From Streptomyces anulatus (GTDB lineage Bacteria; Actinomycetota; Actinomycetes; Streptomycetales; Streptomycetaceae), in the NCBI RefSeq assembly GCF_014650675.1, contig NZ_BMVK01000019.1:62001-126000 (forward strand): a stretch of 64,000 nucleotides of DNA. The letters run 5' to 3'. The notes below the pieces were generated by a model, which saw nothing but the letters and a program-made list of their open reading frames with translations, was not told the origin of the DNA and did no database searches. Positions 1 to 9,331 of this stretch are shown here, in pieces (position 1 is the first letter of the stretch; every line of letters begins with the position of its first letter). The translations under genes and the position numbers were made by a program.

Positions 1-1225
1 AGTCCGCGAACGCCTCGTGGAACCGAGGGAACGTCTTGCGTACGCAGCCGGGGTCGTCGTACGTGAGACCGGGGGTGCGCAGTCCGGCGACCGCGAAGGA
101 CATCACGATCCGGTGGTCGCCGCGGGTGGCGATCTCGGTGGGCTTCGGCGTGCCGGGGTGGATCTCGATCCAGTCGGGTCCGGTGTGGACGGTGATGCCC
201 ATGGCCCGCAGGTTCTCGGCGCACGCCTCCAGCCGGTCGCACTCCTTGACCCGGGTGTTGGCGACGTCCTCGATCCGTACGGGTCCGTCCGCGTACGGGG
301 CGATGGCGGCGAGGGTCGGCATGGTGTCGGAGACGTCACGCATGTTGACGGTGAGGCCGCGCAGCCGGCCGGTGGAGCGGACGGTGGTGGCGTCGGCTCC
401 CACCTCCACCTCGGCGCCCATGGCACGCAGCACGTCGACGAAGCGCAGGTCGCCCTGGAGCGCGCCGGCGCCGAGGCCGGGAACGGTGACCTCGCGGCCG
501 GTGAGGGCCCCGGCGGCGAAGAAGTAGCTCGCGGTGGAGGCGTCGGGCTCGACGGCGTAGGCGGTGGCCCGGTAGCCGCCGGGAGGGACGGTGAAGGTGT
601 TCCCCTCCCGCTCCACCTCCACGCCGAAATCGCGCATCATCGCGAGGGTGATCCCGACGTACGGCGCGGAGACCAGCTCGGTGACCTCGATCCGCAGCCC
701 CTGCGCGGTGAGCGGCCCGAGCATCAGCAGTGCGGTGAGGTACTGGGACGACTCCCCCGCGTCCAGGGTCAGTCCACCGCCCTCGATCCCGGCGGCCCGG
801 ACGGTCAGCGGGTGGTGGCCCTCAGCCTTCTCGTGGCGCAGGTCGACGCCGAGGGCGGTGAGGGCGCGGGTGAGCGGGGCGAGCGGGCGGCGGCGCATCT
901 GGGCGGAGGCGTCGAAGCGGTACGTGCCGGAGGCTGCGGCCGCGACGAGGGTGGGCAGGAAGCGGGCGGTGGTCGCGCCGTCGCGGCAGTAGACGTCGGC
1001 GTCGGGGGCGGCGGGCCCGGCGGGGCGGCCCTCGACGTGCCAGCGGTCGGCTGCCCGGTCGACCCGGTAGCCGAGGTTCTCCAGGCCTTCGGCGAAGCCC
1101 TCGGTGTCGTCCGAGCGCAGCGGCCTCAGCAGGGTGCTGGTGCCGTCGGCGGCGGCGGCCAGGAAGAGGGCGCGGGCGGTGACGGACTTGGAGCCGGGGA
1201 TGTCGATGACGGTCACGGCCCTCAT
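1..1225 (-). CDS. aroA: 3-phosphoshikimate 1-carboxyvinyltransferase (EPSP synthase) paralogue, 3' end cut by window
   Basis: EPSP synthase joins phosphoenolpyruvate to shikimate-3-phosphate in aromatic amino acid synthesis. The ATG at 1225 gives an N-terminus with the PEP-binding GSKSVTARAL motif (Lys and Arg ligands present). Further on are a DVSDTMPTLA segment with the catalytic Asp, RVKECDRL and DHRIVMSFAVAGL, and a C-terminal CVRKTFPRF near the window edge. About 408 codons are visible, nearly the full family length of 420-450. The usual AGT(A/V)(M/L)R loop reads DGATTARF, which places Ala where Escherichia coli has Gly96. Many Streptomyces carry two EPSP synthases, and this divergent loop suggests the secondary copy rather than the main aroA. 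The family is certain; the exact role is inferred. The 3' end lies off the left edge. Confidence 0.85.
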   Translation of the reverse strand, partial: MRAVTVIDIPGSKSVTARALFLAAAADGTSTLLRPLRSDDTEGFAEGLENLGYRVDRAADRWHVEGRPAGPAAPDADVYCRDGATTARFLPTLVAAAASGTYRFDASAQMRRRPLAPLTRALTALGVDLRHEKAEGHHPLTVRAAGIEGGGLTLDAGESSQYLTALLMLGPLTAQGLRIEVTELVSAPYVGITLAMMRDFGVEVEREGNTFTVPPGGYRATAYAVEPDASTASYFFAAGALTGREVTVPGLGAGALQGDLRFVDVLRAMGAEVEVGADATTVRSTGRLRGLTVNMRDVSDTMPTLAAIAPYADGPVRIEDVANTRVKECDRLEACAENLRAMGITVHTGPDWIEIHPGTPKPTEIATRGDHRIVMSFAVAGLRTPGLTYDDPGCVRKTFPRFHEAFAD

Positions 1226-1295
1226 CCTGCCCTGCGGCGGGCGGGCCGGGCGGGGTGCGTCCGGTGCGTGGACGCGCCCTGCCCGGCGGCGCGGC

Positions 1296-3251
1296 TCAGC
1301 GCACCGGGCGGTGCTGGTTCTCCCGGGCGGAGGGTCCAGGGGTGGCGTCCGCGATCCAGGGGCCCTCGCCGCTGGGGTCGACGACACCCTCCTCCAGCCA
1401 GGTGTACGTCCCCGACAGGACGCCGTCGACGACGCGCCGGTCGAGGTCGTCGGTGTTGGACCACAGGCGGGTGAACAGCTCCTCGACCCGGATGCGGGCC
1501 TGGTGGCAGAAGGCGTCCGCGAGCTGGTAGGCCTCGCGGCCGTGCTCCCCCGTCCCGCGCAGGTACTCGGCGCGGACGCAGGCGGCGCTCATCGCGAAGA
1601 GTTCCGCCCCGATGTCGACGATCCGGCCGAGGAAGCCCTGCTTGGTCTCCATCCGCCCCTGCCAGCGGGACATGGCGTAGAAGGTGGATCGGGCGAGCTT
1701 GCGCGAGCACCGCTCGACGTACCGGAGGTGCCCGGAGAGGTCGCGGTGCCCGGCGGGGTGGAACTCGGCGTACGTACGCGGGAGCTGCCCGGGTCCCGCC
1801 ACGAGCTTGGGCAGCCAGCGGGCGTAGAAGCCGGCGGCGTTCGCGCCCGCCCTGGCCTTGGCGGAGAGCGGCTTGTCGGGGTCGATGATGTCGCCCGCCA
1901 CCTTGAGGTGGGCGTCGACGGCCTCACGGGCGATCAGCAGGTGCATGATCTCGGTGGAGCCCTCGAAGATCCGGTTGATCCGCATGTCGCGGAGCATCTG
2001 CTCGGCGGGCACGGCGCGTTCGCCGCGGGCCGCCAGCGAATCGGCGGTCTCGAAGCCGCGGCCGCCGCGGATCTGGACCAGTTCGTCGGCGATGAGCCAG
2101 CCCGTCTCGGAGCCGTACAGCTTGGCGAGGGCGGCCTCGATGCGGATGTCGTTGCGGTCCTCGTCGGCCATCTGGGAGGAGAGGTCGACGATGGCCTCCA
2201 GGGCGAAGGTGGTGGCCGCGATGAACGAGATCTTCGCGCCGACCGCCTCGTGCCTGGCGACGGGCCTGCCCCACTGCTCGCGTACGGCGGACCATTCGCG
2301 GGCGATCTTCAGGGACCACTTGCCCACGCCCACGCACATCGCGGGCAGCGAGAGGCGGCCGGTGTTGAGGGTGGTCAGGGCGATCTTCAGGCCGGCGCCC
2401 TCGGGCCCGATCCGGCAGGCGCCGGGCACCCGGACCCGGTGGAAGCGGGTGACGCCGTTCTCGATGCCGCGCAGGCCCATAAAGGCGTTGCGGTGCTCGA
2501 CGGTGACGCCGGGGGCGTCGGCCTCGACGACGAACGCGGTGATACCGCCGGGATGGCCCTCGGACACGGGGACCCGGGCCATGACGACCAGGAGGTCGGC
2601 GACGACGCCGTTGGTGGTCCAGAGCTTCACGCCGTCGAGGACGTAGTCCGGCCCGTCGGGCACCGCGGAGGTGGCGAGGCGGGCCGGGTCGGAGCCGACG
2701 TCCGGCTCGGTCAGCAGGAAGGCGGAGATGGCGGTGGTGGCCAGCCGGGGCAGGAAGACGTCCTTCTGCTCCTGGGTGCCGAAGATCTTCAGGGGCTGCG
2801 GTACGCCGATCGACTGATGCGCGGAGAGCAGCGCGCCGATCGCGGGGCTGGCCGAGCCGACCAGGGCGAGCGCCTTGTTGTAGTACACCTGGGTGAGGCC
2901 GAGCCCGCCGTACTTGGTCTCGATCTTCATCCCGAGGGCGCCGAGCTCCTTGAGACCGGCGATCACCTCGTCGGGGATCCTCGCCTCGCGCTCGATCCGC
3001 GCGCTGTCGACGTGCGTCTCGCAGAAGGTGCGCAGCCGCGCCAGGAACTCCTCGCCGCGCCGGATGTCGTCGGGCGGCGGCAGGGGATGCGGATGGATCA
3101 GGTCGAGCCGGAAGCGCCCCAGGAACAGTTCCCTGGCGAAGCTGGGCTTGCGCCAGTCCTGCTCCCGGGCGGCCTCGGCGACCCGTCGCGCCTCGCGTTC
3201 GGTGACCTTGGGCGCCCTGGGGACCTGAGGGGTGTTGTGTGGTGCGGACAT
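1296..3251 (-). CDS. Acyl-CoA dehydrogenase family protein (long form)
   Basis: FAD-dependent acyl-CoA dehydrogenase of about 651 residues, longer than the usual 380-400 because of a C-terminal extension of roughly 200 residues. It would oxidise an acyl-CoA to the enoyl-CoA in fatty acid or branched-chain catabolism. Visible motifs are LLTEPDVGSDPA (FAD/substrate signature), LWTTNGVVADLLVV and RIFEGSTEIM, whose Glu matches the catalytic base of medium-chain acyl-CoA dehydrogenase. I chose the ATG at 3251 (MSAPHNT) because a GAGGT-like ribosome site lies upstream; an in-frame start at 3278 is possible. It lies 70 bases upstream of the aroA paralogue on the same strand, so the two may be co-transcribed. 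The substrate cannot be read from the sequence. Confidence 0.85.
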   Translation of the reverse strand: MSAPHNTPQVPRAPKVTEREARRVAEAAREQDWRKPSFARELFLGRFRLDLIHPHPLPPPDDIRRGEEFLARLRTFCETHVDSARIEREARIPDEVIAGLKELGALGMKIETKYGGLGLTQVYYNKALALVGSASPAIGALLSAHQSIGVPQPLKIFGTQEQKDVFLPRLATTAISAFLLTEPDVGSDPARLATSAVPDGPDYVLDGVKLWTTNGVVADLLVVMARVPVSEGHPGGITAFVVEADAPGVTVEHRNAFMGLRGIENGVTRFHRVRVPGACRIGPEGAGLKIALTTLNTGRLSLPAMCVGVGKWSLKIAREWSAVREQWGRPVARHEAVGAKISFIAATTFALEAIVDLSSQMADEDRNDIRIEAALAKLYGSETGWLIADELVQIRGGRGFETADSLAARGERAVPAEQMLRDMRINRIFEGSTEIMHLLIAREAVDAHLKVAGDIIDPDKPLSAKARAGANAAGFYARWLPKLVAGPGQLPRTYAEFHPAGHRDLSGHLRYVERCSRKLARSTFYAMSRWQGRMETKQGFLGRIVDIGAELFAMSAACVRAEYLRGTGEHGREAYQLADAFCHQARIRVEELFTRLWSNTDDLDRRVVDGVLSGTYTWLEEGVVDPSGEGPWIADATPGPSARENQHRPVR

Positions 3252-3397
3252 GAGGGACCTCACCTCGCCGCGCGCCACCGGACGGAGGGACCCCTGGACC
3301 TGGACGCACGGACTGCTAGTCGCTGCCTACTGGTCCGTATGTAACCCGTGTACCCGTGGTTCGGCACCCGCACCAGCCCCCGCGCACGGATACGCGA

Positions 3398-3433
3398 ACG
3401 GCCCGAACCCCCGCACAGTCGGGTTCGGGCCGT
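3398..3433 (-). terminator. Terminator hairpin downstream of the aldehyde dehydrogenase gene
   Basis: A perfect 13-bp inverted repeat (ACGGCCCGAACCC and its complement) with a 10-base loop starts 65 bases beyond the stop codon at 3498 of the leftward aldehyde dehydrogenase gene. There is no long U tract, as is common for Streptomyces terminators. Confidence 0.75.
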
Positions 3434-3497
3434 CCGTTTCGCGCCCCCGCCCGCGCTCGCTGTCCGGGCGGAAGGCGGGCGGGGGTCGTCCGGGGTG

Positions 3498-4943
3498 TTA
3501 CAGGGCGAGGCCGGTGAGGACCAGGACGCGCTCGTAGGTGTAGTCGTCCATGGCGTAGCGCACGCCCTCACGGCCGACGCCGGACTGCTTGGCGCCGCCG
3601 TACGGCATCTGGTCGGCGCGGTACGAGGGGACGTCGCCGATGATCACGCCGCCGACCTCCAGGGCGCGGTGGGCGCGGAAGGCGGTCTGGAGGTCGTGGG
3701 TGAAGACGCCGGCCTGGAGGCCGTACTTGGAGGAGTTGACGGCGGCGAACGCCTCGGCCTCGCCGTCGACCTTCTGGAGCGACATGACCGGGCCGAAGAC
3801 CTCCTCGCAGGAGAGCTTCACGTCGTCGGGGAGGCCGGCGACGACGGTCGGGGCGTAGGTGGCCCCGTCGCGCTTGCCGCCGGTGAGCAGCTCGGCGCCG
3901 CCTTGGACGGCCTCGTCGACCCAGGACTCGACGCGCTTGGCCGCGTCCTCGCTGACGAGGGGGCCGACGTCGGTGGCGGCGTCGGCCGGGTCACCGGTGA
4001 CCAGGGCCTCGACGGCGGCGACGATCTTGGGGACGAGCCGATCGTAGACGGCGGCGTCGGCGATGACGCGCTGCACGGAGATGCAGGACTGGCCGCCCTG
4101 GTAGTTGGAGAACGTGGCGATCCGGGTGGCGGCCCAGTCGAGGTCCGCCTCGGAGGCGTAGTCGCCGAGGACGACGGCCGCGCCGTTGCCGCCGAGCTCC
4201 AGGGTGCAGTGCTTGCGGGGCACCGACTCCATGATCGCGTAGCCGACCGGGCCCGAGCCGGTGAAGGAGATGACCGGCAGCCGCTCGTCCTGGACGAGGG
4301 CGGGCATCTTGTCGTTCGGGACCGTCAGGACGGACCAGGAGCCCGCCGGGAGGTCGGTCTCGGCCAGCAGCTCGCCCAGGATCAGCGAGGAGATCGGGGT
4401 GGCCGGGGCCGGCTTGAGGATGATCGGGGCGCCGACGGCGATGGCCGGGGCGACCTTGTGGGCGCTGAGGTTCAGCGGGAAGTTGAAGGGCGCGATACCG
4501 AGGACGGCGCCGCGCGGGAAGCGCCGGGTCAGCCCGAGGCGGCCGGTGCCGCCGAGGTCGGTGTCGAGCCGCTGGGCCTCGCCGCCGTTGAAGCGGCGGG
4601 CCTCCTCGGCGGCGAACCGGAACACGGACACGGCCCGGCCGACCTCGCCGCGGGCCCACTTGATCGGCTTGCCGTTCTCCGCCGAGATCAGCTGGGCGAT
4701 CTCCTCGGTGCGCTCCGTCAGCCGCCGTACGACGTGGTCGAGGGCGGCCGCCCGTACGTGCGCCGGGGTCGCGGCGAACTCGTCGCGCACCGCGTGGGCG
4801 GCGGCGACGGCCTCCTCGACCTGGGCGTCGGTCGGCACGCTGACGGTGCCGACGAGGCGTCCGTCGTACGGGTTGGTGACGTCGAAGCTGTCGGCACCGG
4901 TGGCCTGGCGGCCGGCCACCCAGAAGGCGTGGGGCGAAGTCAT
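3498..4943 (-). CDS. NAD(P)-dependent aldehyde dehydrogenase, succinate-semialdehyde type
   Basis: A 481-residue aldehyde dehydrogenase that oxidises an aldehyde to the acid. Visible features are PFNFPLNLSAHKVAPA (cofactor fold), ISFTGSGPVGY, CTLELGGNGAAVVL with the general-base Glu, and NYQGGQSCISVQRV with the catalytic Cys. The ATG at 4943 starts MTSPHAFWV; the open frame continues upstream only as antisense of the next gene. It lies downstream of a PucR-family regulator and close to gabT. Removal of succinate semialdehyde made by GabT is therefore the natural inference, but relatives such as lactaldehyde or glyceraldehyde-3-phosphate dehydrogenases look similar. It is separated from the regulator gene by 194 bases, enough for its own promoter, and ends in a hairpin terminator. 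Confidence 0.85.
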   Translation of the reverse strand: MTSPHAFWVAGRQATGADSFDVTNPYDGRLVGTVSVPTDAQVEEAVAAAHAVRDEFAATPAHVRAAALDHVVRRLTERTEEIAQLISAENGKPIKWARGEVGRAVSVFRFAAEEARRFNGGEAQRLDTDLGGTGRLGLTRRFPRGAVLGIAPFNFPLNLSAHKVAPAIAVGAPIILKPAPATPISSLILGELLAETDLPAGSWSVLTVPNDKMPALVQDERLPVISFTGSGPVGYAIMESVPRKHCTLELGGNGAAVVLGDYASEADLDWAATRIATFSNYQGGQSCISVQRVIADAAVYDRLVPKIVAAVEALVTGDPADAATDVGPLVSEDAAKRVESWVDEAVQGGAELLTGGKRDGATYAPTVVAGLPDDVKLSCEEVFGPVMSLQKVDGEAEAFAAVNSSKYGLQAGVFTHDLQTAFRAHRALEVGGVIIGDVPSYRADQMPYGGAKQSGVGREGVRYAMDDYTYERVLVLTGLAL

Positions 4944-5137
4944 GGAGGTTCCGGCCCTTCGGAGGTCGTGAGGAGGTCGTGACCGAAGTCGTGACGAAGA
5001 GGTCGGGGGCGCCCCGGAAGGCTCCCCTCTGTGGTCCCACGGTAGGGCGAGGGGGCCGCGATCGGGTTTGTCCGGGGTGGAGTGGGGTGGGTGTCCGCTG
5101 CTCCGATTTGGCCAGGGGCTTGCGGGTGGGCGGGCGC

Positions 5138-6712
5138 TCACTCCTCGGCGGGCGTGGCCGCCTCGGTCGTCTTGAGGGCGAGCCACAGCTCCATGCGGAC
5201 GTCCGGGTCGTCCAGCGAGCGGCCCAGGATCTCCTCCACCCGCCGCATCCGGTAGCGCAGGGTGTGCCGGTGCACGCCCAGATCGGCGGCTGCGGCGTCC
5301 CACTGGCCGTGGCGGGAGAGCCAGGCGCGTAGGGAGGCCACGAGGTCGCCGCGCCCCTTGGCGTCGTGCTCGTACAGCGCGCGGAGCATGCCGTCGGCGA
5401 AGGCCCGTACCGCGTCGTCGGCGAGCAGCGGCAGCACCGAGCCGGCGGCCAGCTCCTCGTGCTCGACCAGCGCCCTGCCCCGGCGGCGGGCGACGGAGAG
5501 GGCCTGTTCGGCCTGCTTGTACGCGGCGGAGACGGCGATCGGGCCGGAGGGGGCGGAGAGGCCGACCACGACGTCGCTGTCCTCGGCGCCGCCCTCGCGC
5601 GGGGCACGGTCGTCCTGCGCCTCGGCGTAGGCGGCGCAGGCGGCCACGGCGGAGCCGCCGTCCGCGGCGAGCACGACGACGCGCTCCGCCTCGGGGACCA
5701 GGAGCAACGCCTCGCCGGTACGGGCGGCGGCGGCCTCCATCGTCTCGGTGAGCAGCTCGGATCCGGCGGGTGCGGCGGCCTCGGCGATGAGCAGCCGGAA
5801 CGGGGCGTCGAGCAGCCCGCCGTAGAGGTCTCCGGCGACGGCCCGCGCGTGGTCGGGCTGGCCTGCGAGCAGCATGCGCAGGACGGCGGCGCCCAGGCGT
5901 TGCTCGGCGCCCTGGAGGGAGCGGGAGCGGGCGGTGGTCAGGGTGAGCAGGGCGACGGCGGAGTGCACGGCGTAGCGCTCGGCGGTCCCGAGCGCCGCTC
6001 CCGTACCGACGGCCAGCGCGCCGCGGGCCCGGCGGCCGGTGCCCAGCGACTGGAGCTCGACCCGGTCCTCGTTGTCGCCGACGACGACGCTGGCGGGGGC
6101 GGGCCGGTCCCGGAGGCGCTCGACGTCGGGGGTGAGGCGGGCGGCGCGGCGGGCGGCCCAGTCCGGGGCGGCGGCGAGCACCGCGCCGGAGGTGTCGTAC
6201 AGGGCGGCCCAGCCGTCGATGTGGGCGGCGAGCCGGGCGAGGAGCTCGGCGGGGCCGTCCCCGGCGAGCGCGGCCTTCGTCAGCTCACGCTGGGCCTCGA
6301 AGCCGGCGGTGACCGCGCGGTACTGGTCGGCGGCGATGGCGGCGGAGACGGCCTTGCTGATGGCGAGGAACGGGGTGCGGCGGGGCACTTCGAGGAGCGG
6401 CAGCCCTGCCTCCTCGGCGGCGTCCACGAGGGCGGCCGGGACGTCGTCGTAGTTCACCCCGACCGCGAACCCCACCCCGGCGACCCCGGCCCCGGCCAGC
6501 CGCCGCACGTAGCGCCGCATGGACTCGGGGTCGTCGGCGTCGAGATTGGTGGCGGTCACGAGGAGGAGTTCACCGCCGTCCATGTACGGGACGGGGTCGG
6601 CCAGCTCGCTGGCGTGGGCCCAGCGCACGGGGGTGCCGAGCCGGTCCGCGCCCGCCCGCACGGTGAGCTTGAGCGCCGAGTGCTGGACGAGCGAGGCGAG
6701 CGTGGGGGGCAT
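5138..6712 (-). CDS. PucR-family transcriptional regulator
   Basis: A 524-residue cytoplasmic regulator. Residues about 10-130 match the PucR N-terminal ligand-sensing domain (DPVPYMDGGELLLVTATNL). A GGDEF-like middle region follows. The C-terminus (WDAAAADLGVHRHTLRYRMRRVEEILG) is the PucR/CdaR-type helix-turn-helix. The ATG at 6712 (MPPTLASL) is preferred over the longer frame beginning at 6793 because the PucR domain starts there and a GAGGG sits just upstream. It is encoded between the aldehyde dehydrogenase and gabT, so control of GABA use is likely by analogy with PucR-type regulators of nitrogen compound catabolism; this is inference. Confidence 0.85.
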   Translation of the reverse strand: MPPTLASLVQHSALKLTVRAGADRLGTPVRWAHASELADPVPYMDGGELLLVTATNLDADDPESMRRYVRRLAGAGVAGVGFAVGVNYDDVPAALVDAAEEAGLPLLEVPRRTPFLAISKAVSAAIAADQYRAVTAGFEAQRELTKAALAGDGPAELLARLAAHIDGWAALYDTSGAVLAAAPDWAARRAARLTPDVERLRDRPAPASVVVGDNEDRVELQSLGTGRRARGALAVGTGAALGTAERYAVHSAVALLTLTTARSRSLQGAEQRLGAAVLRMLLAGQPDHARAVAGDLYGGLLDAPFRLLIAEAAAPAGSELLTETMEAAAARTGEALLLVPEAERVVVLAADGGSAVAACAAYAEAQDDRAPREGGAEDSDVVVGLSAPSGPIAVSAAYKQAEQALSVARRRGRALVEHEELAAGSVLPLLADDAVRAFADGMLRALYEHDAKGRGDLVASLRAWLSRHGQWDAAAADLGVHRHTLRYRMRRVEEILGRSLDDPDVRMELWLALKTTEAATPAEE

Positions 6713-6898
6713 GGGCCGGGAACCCTCAAGGTCGGGGACGAGGTCGCGGCGCCGCCGTACGGACGGCCGGATCGTCGGCCGGATCGGTGACACCGAATTT
6801 CGCCGTCGCGTATGAACGGCTGTCTCCGATTCTGCCAGGGCGGCAGAGTCCCGGTAACCGCTCTCGGCCGCCCGTCGCCCTACTTCCCGGTAGGAGCC

Positions 6899-9331
6899 TC
6901 AGCCGTCGAGGTGGACGAGGAGGGGGGGTGCGTGTTCGCCCTCGACCGTGGCCAACCGGATGACCGCATGGCCTGCCGGGACCGCGTACGCCAGCTCCGA
7001 GGCCGACCAGCGCTCCCGCTCGACCTGCCGTACGGTCACCGCGTCCGTGGTCACGGCCTTGCCGGTGACGAGTTTGCGCAGGGCGTGCAGGGCGCGGGTG
7101 AACGGCTGGTCGGCGAAGACGGTGTGCTGGGCGACCTCGCGGGTCTCGACCCATTCCTTGCCCCAGGCTTCGGCGAAGCGTTTGCCGTCCCAGGTGGTGA
7201 TGCCGGAGAAGGCGGCCGTGCAGCCGACCGCACCGAGCAGCGGCGTGTGCAGGGTCTCGGGGACGTCGTCGACGGTACGGAGGGCGAGGACGGCCCCCGC
7301 GTTGACCGAGCGCAGCCTGCGGATGCCCCGCACGGTCTCGGCGGTCACGGCGTGGGTGGCGTCGTCCAGGACCAGGCAGGCGAAGAGCGTGGTGTCGGTG
7401 CGGGCCGCGGTGATCGCGGTGAACTGGGCCAGGAGCAGCCGGGTGAGTAGCCGGGACGCCTCCGCGTGACCGCGCTCCGGCAGGTCGACGCGGACCCGCA
7501 GGGGGTGCTGGCCGAGCGCCCGCAGCGAGAACGGGCGGGCGTCCGGGCCGGTGGCGAAGAATCCGGTGAACGCGGGCCGGTCCAGCAGGGCGACCCGGTC
7601 GGCGAGGGCCGGTGCGGGGTCGCCCGGGCCGCCCGCCTGCCGGGACCGCGCGTCCAGCTCGCGGAGCATCGCGTGGTGGCCGGCGGCTTCGAGGGAGGCG
7701 CGGAGCCCGGCGAGCGCGGCCGGTGTGCCGTCGAGGAGTTCGCGCAGTTCGGGCACGGAGGGGAAGTGGCCGTGGGCCGCGCGGTAGGGGCCCAGCAGCT
7801 GGGCGAGGACCGTGGCGGCGCGGCGGCTGTCGAGACTGCCGACATCGCCGACGAGCCCTTCGGCGAGGACGGCCGCCGCCTCGTCGGGGTCGGTGGTGCC
7901 GCCGTAGAGGTCGATGTCGTGGGCGGAGCCGGGGTGGCCGAGGCGGACGACGACGTCGAAGGCGTCATCCGGTCCGAGCGGCGCCCCCGCGCCTCCGACG
8001 GCGAGGACCGCGGCCTGTCCGGCCAGGGCGCGCAGGGCGAGGGCCTCGACGACCGGCCGGATCAGCCGGGCGGTCTTCCCGGCGCCGGGCGGTCCGACCG
8101 CGAGCAGGGAGGTGCCGAGCAGCGCGGGTTCCAGGGCGAGGCCCGTGCCCCTGCGGACGTAGGGGTTGTGCGGGTCGTCCGCGCACCGGCCGATCCTGAC
8201 CTGGCCGGTGAGCACGTCGTGGCGGGCTCCGCGCCGGGGCAGGTCCCGGTGGCCGGAGGGGTGCAGGGCGGCGGCGCCTCCGGTCCGGAGCACGGCCTCC
8301 GCGAGGGGGGCGAGCCGGTCGGGCCGCCGGGTGGCGAGCGCCCACGCGTGGCGCAGCCGGGCCACGTCCACATCGTTCATCCGGCCGGTGCGGACCTCGG
8401 CGGTGAGGGTGTCCGCGGCGTCGGCCCAGCCCGCGGTGCGCAGCTCGGGCCACTGGTCGGCGGAGGTCGCGGCGGCGGGGGCCGCCGCGGTGCCGTCCGG
8501 CGCCGGGGTGGCGGTGGCCCGGCGGGCGGCGATCAGTTCGCGCCAGCAGCCGAGCCGGGCGAAGGGGTAGAGCACGGCGGCGGCGATCACCGCGTAGATG
8601 ACGTTGACGACGGTCTGGCTCTGGTAGATCTCGCCGCCCGCGACGGAGGCGACCAGCACGAGGACCGGGCGGACGACCGGAAGCGCCTCCTTCCAGACGA
8701 GCAGCTGGGTCAGGCCCGCCGCGGCGGCTGCCGCGAGCGCGAGGAAGGGCTGTCCCCGGTCGGCGACATGGCGGCGGAACAGCTCGGAGAAGTTGCCGAT
8801 CCGGCCGCAGCCGTAGGCCAGCAGGCCGAAGAGGATCGCCTCGTACACCGTGAGGGCGTCGCTGCCCTCGATGGTGCGGGGGCCGCCGGACGTTCCCGGG
8901 TTCCACCACTCGCCCGGGGTGAAGAGCTTCAGCGGAACGAGGCGGTAGGGAAGGTAGCCGTTGCGCCACAGCGACCACAGCAGCAGCGCGGAGAGCAGCG
9001 AGATCAGCGCGCCGACCAGCAGCGACCGGTTCGAGACGCCCTCGGGCTCCTCGGGCGGCGGCGGGGTGTATCCGTACCGCCAGACGCCCGGCTCCTGCGG
9101 CGGGCGGGGTGTGCGCAGCCAGGCGTCGACCGGGGCGCCGGGGACCGGCTGCTCGGCCGGCGAGGCCGGTCCGGGCCGGGTCGGGTGCTGCTCGACGGGC
9201 GTGGCCCCCGGACGTGGGCCGGCGGCGGGCGCGGGTACTCGCGGCGGGGTCGTGGGCGGTGGCGGGAGGGCCGGTCCCGGGACCCTGTCCGCGCTCGATC
9301 CCCGTGCGCCCCGCGTGCCGTCGTCGTCCAT
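6899..9331 (-). CDS. TraG/VirD4-like membrane-anchored ATPase
   Basis: An 810-residue protein. The first 110 residues are rich in Pro, Gly and Arg and likely disordered. About four hydrophobic segments lie at residues 115-270 (for example SLLVGALISLLSALLLW and VNVIYAVIAAAVLYPF). A P-loop ATPase follows: Walker A GPPGAGKTARLIRP near residue 411 and a Walker B-like FACLVLDDAT near residue 650. This architecture resembles type IV coupling proteins (TraG/TraD/VirD4) and FtsK-like pumps. No relaxase, mating-pair or ESX genes lie nearby, so the role is unknown. Its start faces gabT across a 286-base divergent gap (9332-9617), in which I saw no strong repeat or hairpin. Confidence 0.7.
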   Translation of the reverse strand: MDDDGTRGARGSSADRVPGPALPPPPTTPPRVPAPAAGPRPGATPVEQHPTRPGPASPAEQPVPGAPVDAWLRTPRPPQEPGVWRYGYTPPPPEEPEGVSNRSLLVGALISLLSALLLWSLWRNGYLPYRLVPLKLFTPGEWWNPGTSGGPRTIEGSDALTVYEAILFGLLAYGCGRIGNFSELFRRHVADRGQPFLALAAAAAAGLTQLLVWKEALPVVRPVLVLVASVAGGEIYQSQTVVNVIYAVIAAAVLYPFARLGCWRELIAARRATATPAPDGTAAAPAAATSADQWPELRTAGWADAADTLTAEVRTGRMNDVDVARLRHAWALATRRPDRLAPLAEAVLRTGGAAALHPSGHRDLPRRGARHDVLTGQVRIGRCADDPHNPYVRRGTGLALEPALLGTSLLAVGPPGAGKTARLIRPVVEALALRALAGQAAVLAVGGAGAPLGPDDAFDVVVRLGHPGSAHDIDLYGGTTDPDEAAAVLAEGLVGDVGSLDSRRAATVLAQLLGPYRAAHGHFPSVPELRELLDGTPAALAGLRASLEAAGHHAMLRELDARSRQAGGPGDPAPALADRVALLDRPAFTGFFATGPDARPFSLRALGQHPLRVRVDLPERGHAEASRLLTRLLLAQFTAITAARTDTTLFACLVLDDATHAVTAETVRGIRRLRSVNAGAVLALRTVDDVPETLHTPLLGAVGCTAAFSGITTWDGKRFAEAWGKEWVETREVAQHTVFADQPFTRALHALRKLVTGKAVTTDAVTVRQVERERWSASELAYAVPAGHAVIRLATVEGEHAPPLLVHLDG

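Noticed and set aside
1104..3344. Long rightward open frame of 746 codons opposite the acyl-CoA dehydrogenase
   Set aside because: It is antisense to a clear dehydrogenase. Its translation is Gly/Asp/Val low-complexity sequence with no motif, typical of the open antisense frame in high-GC DNA.
6713..6898. Short hairpins between the PucR and TraG-like genes as terminators
   Set aside because: Stems of only 5-6 bp; not distinguishable from chance.
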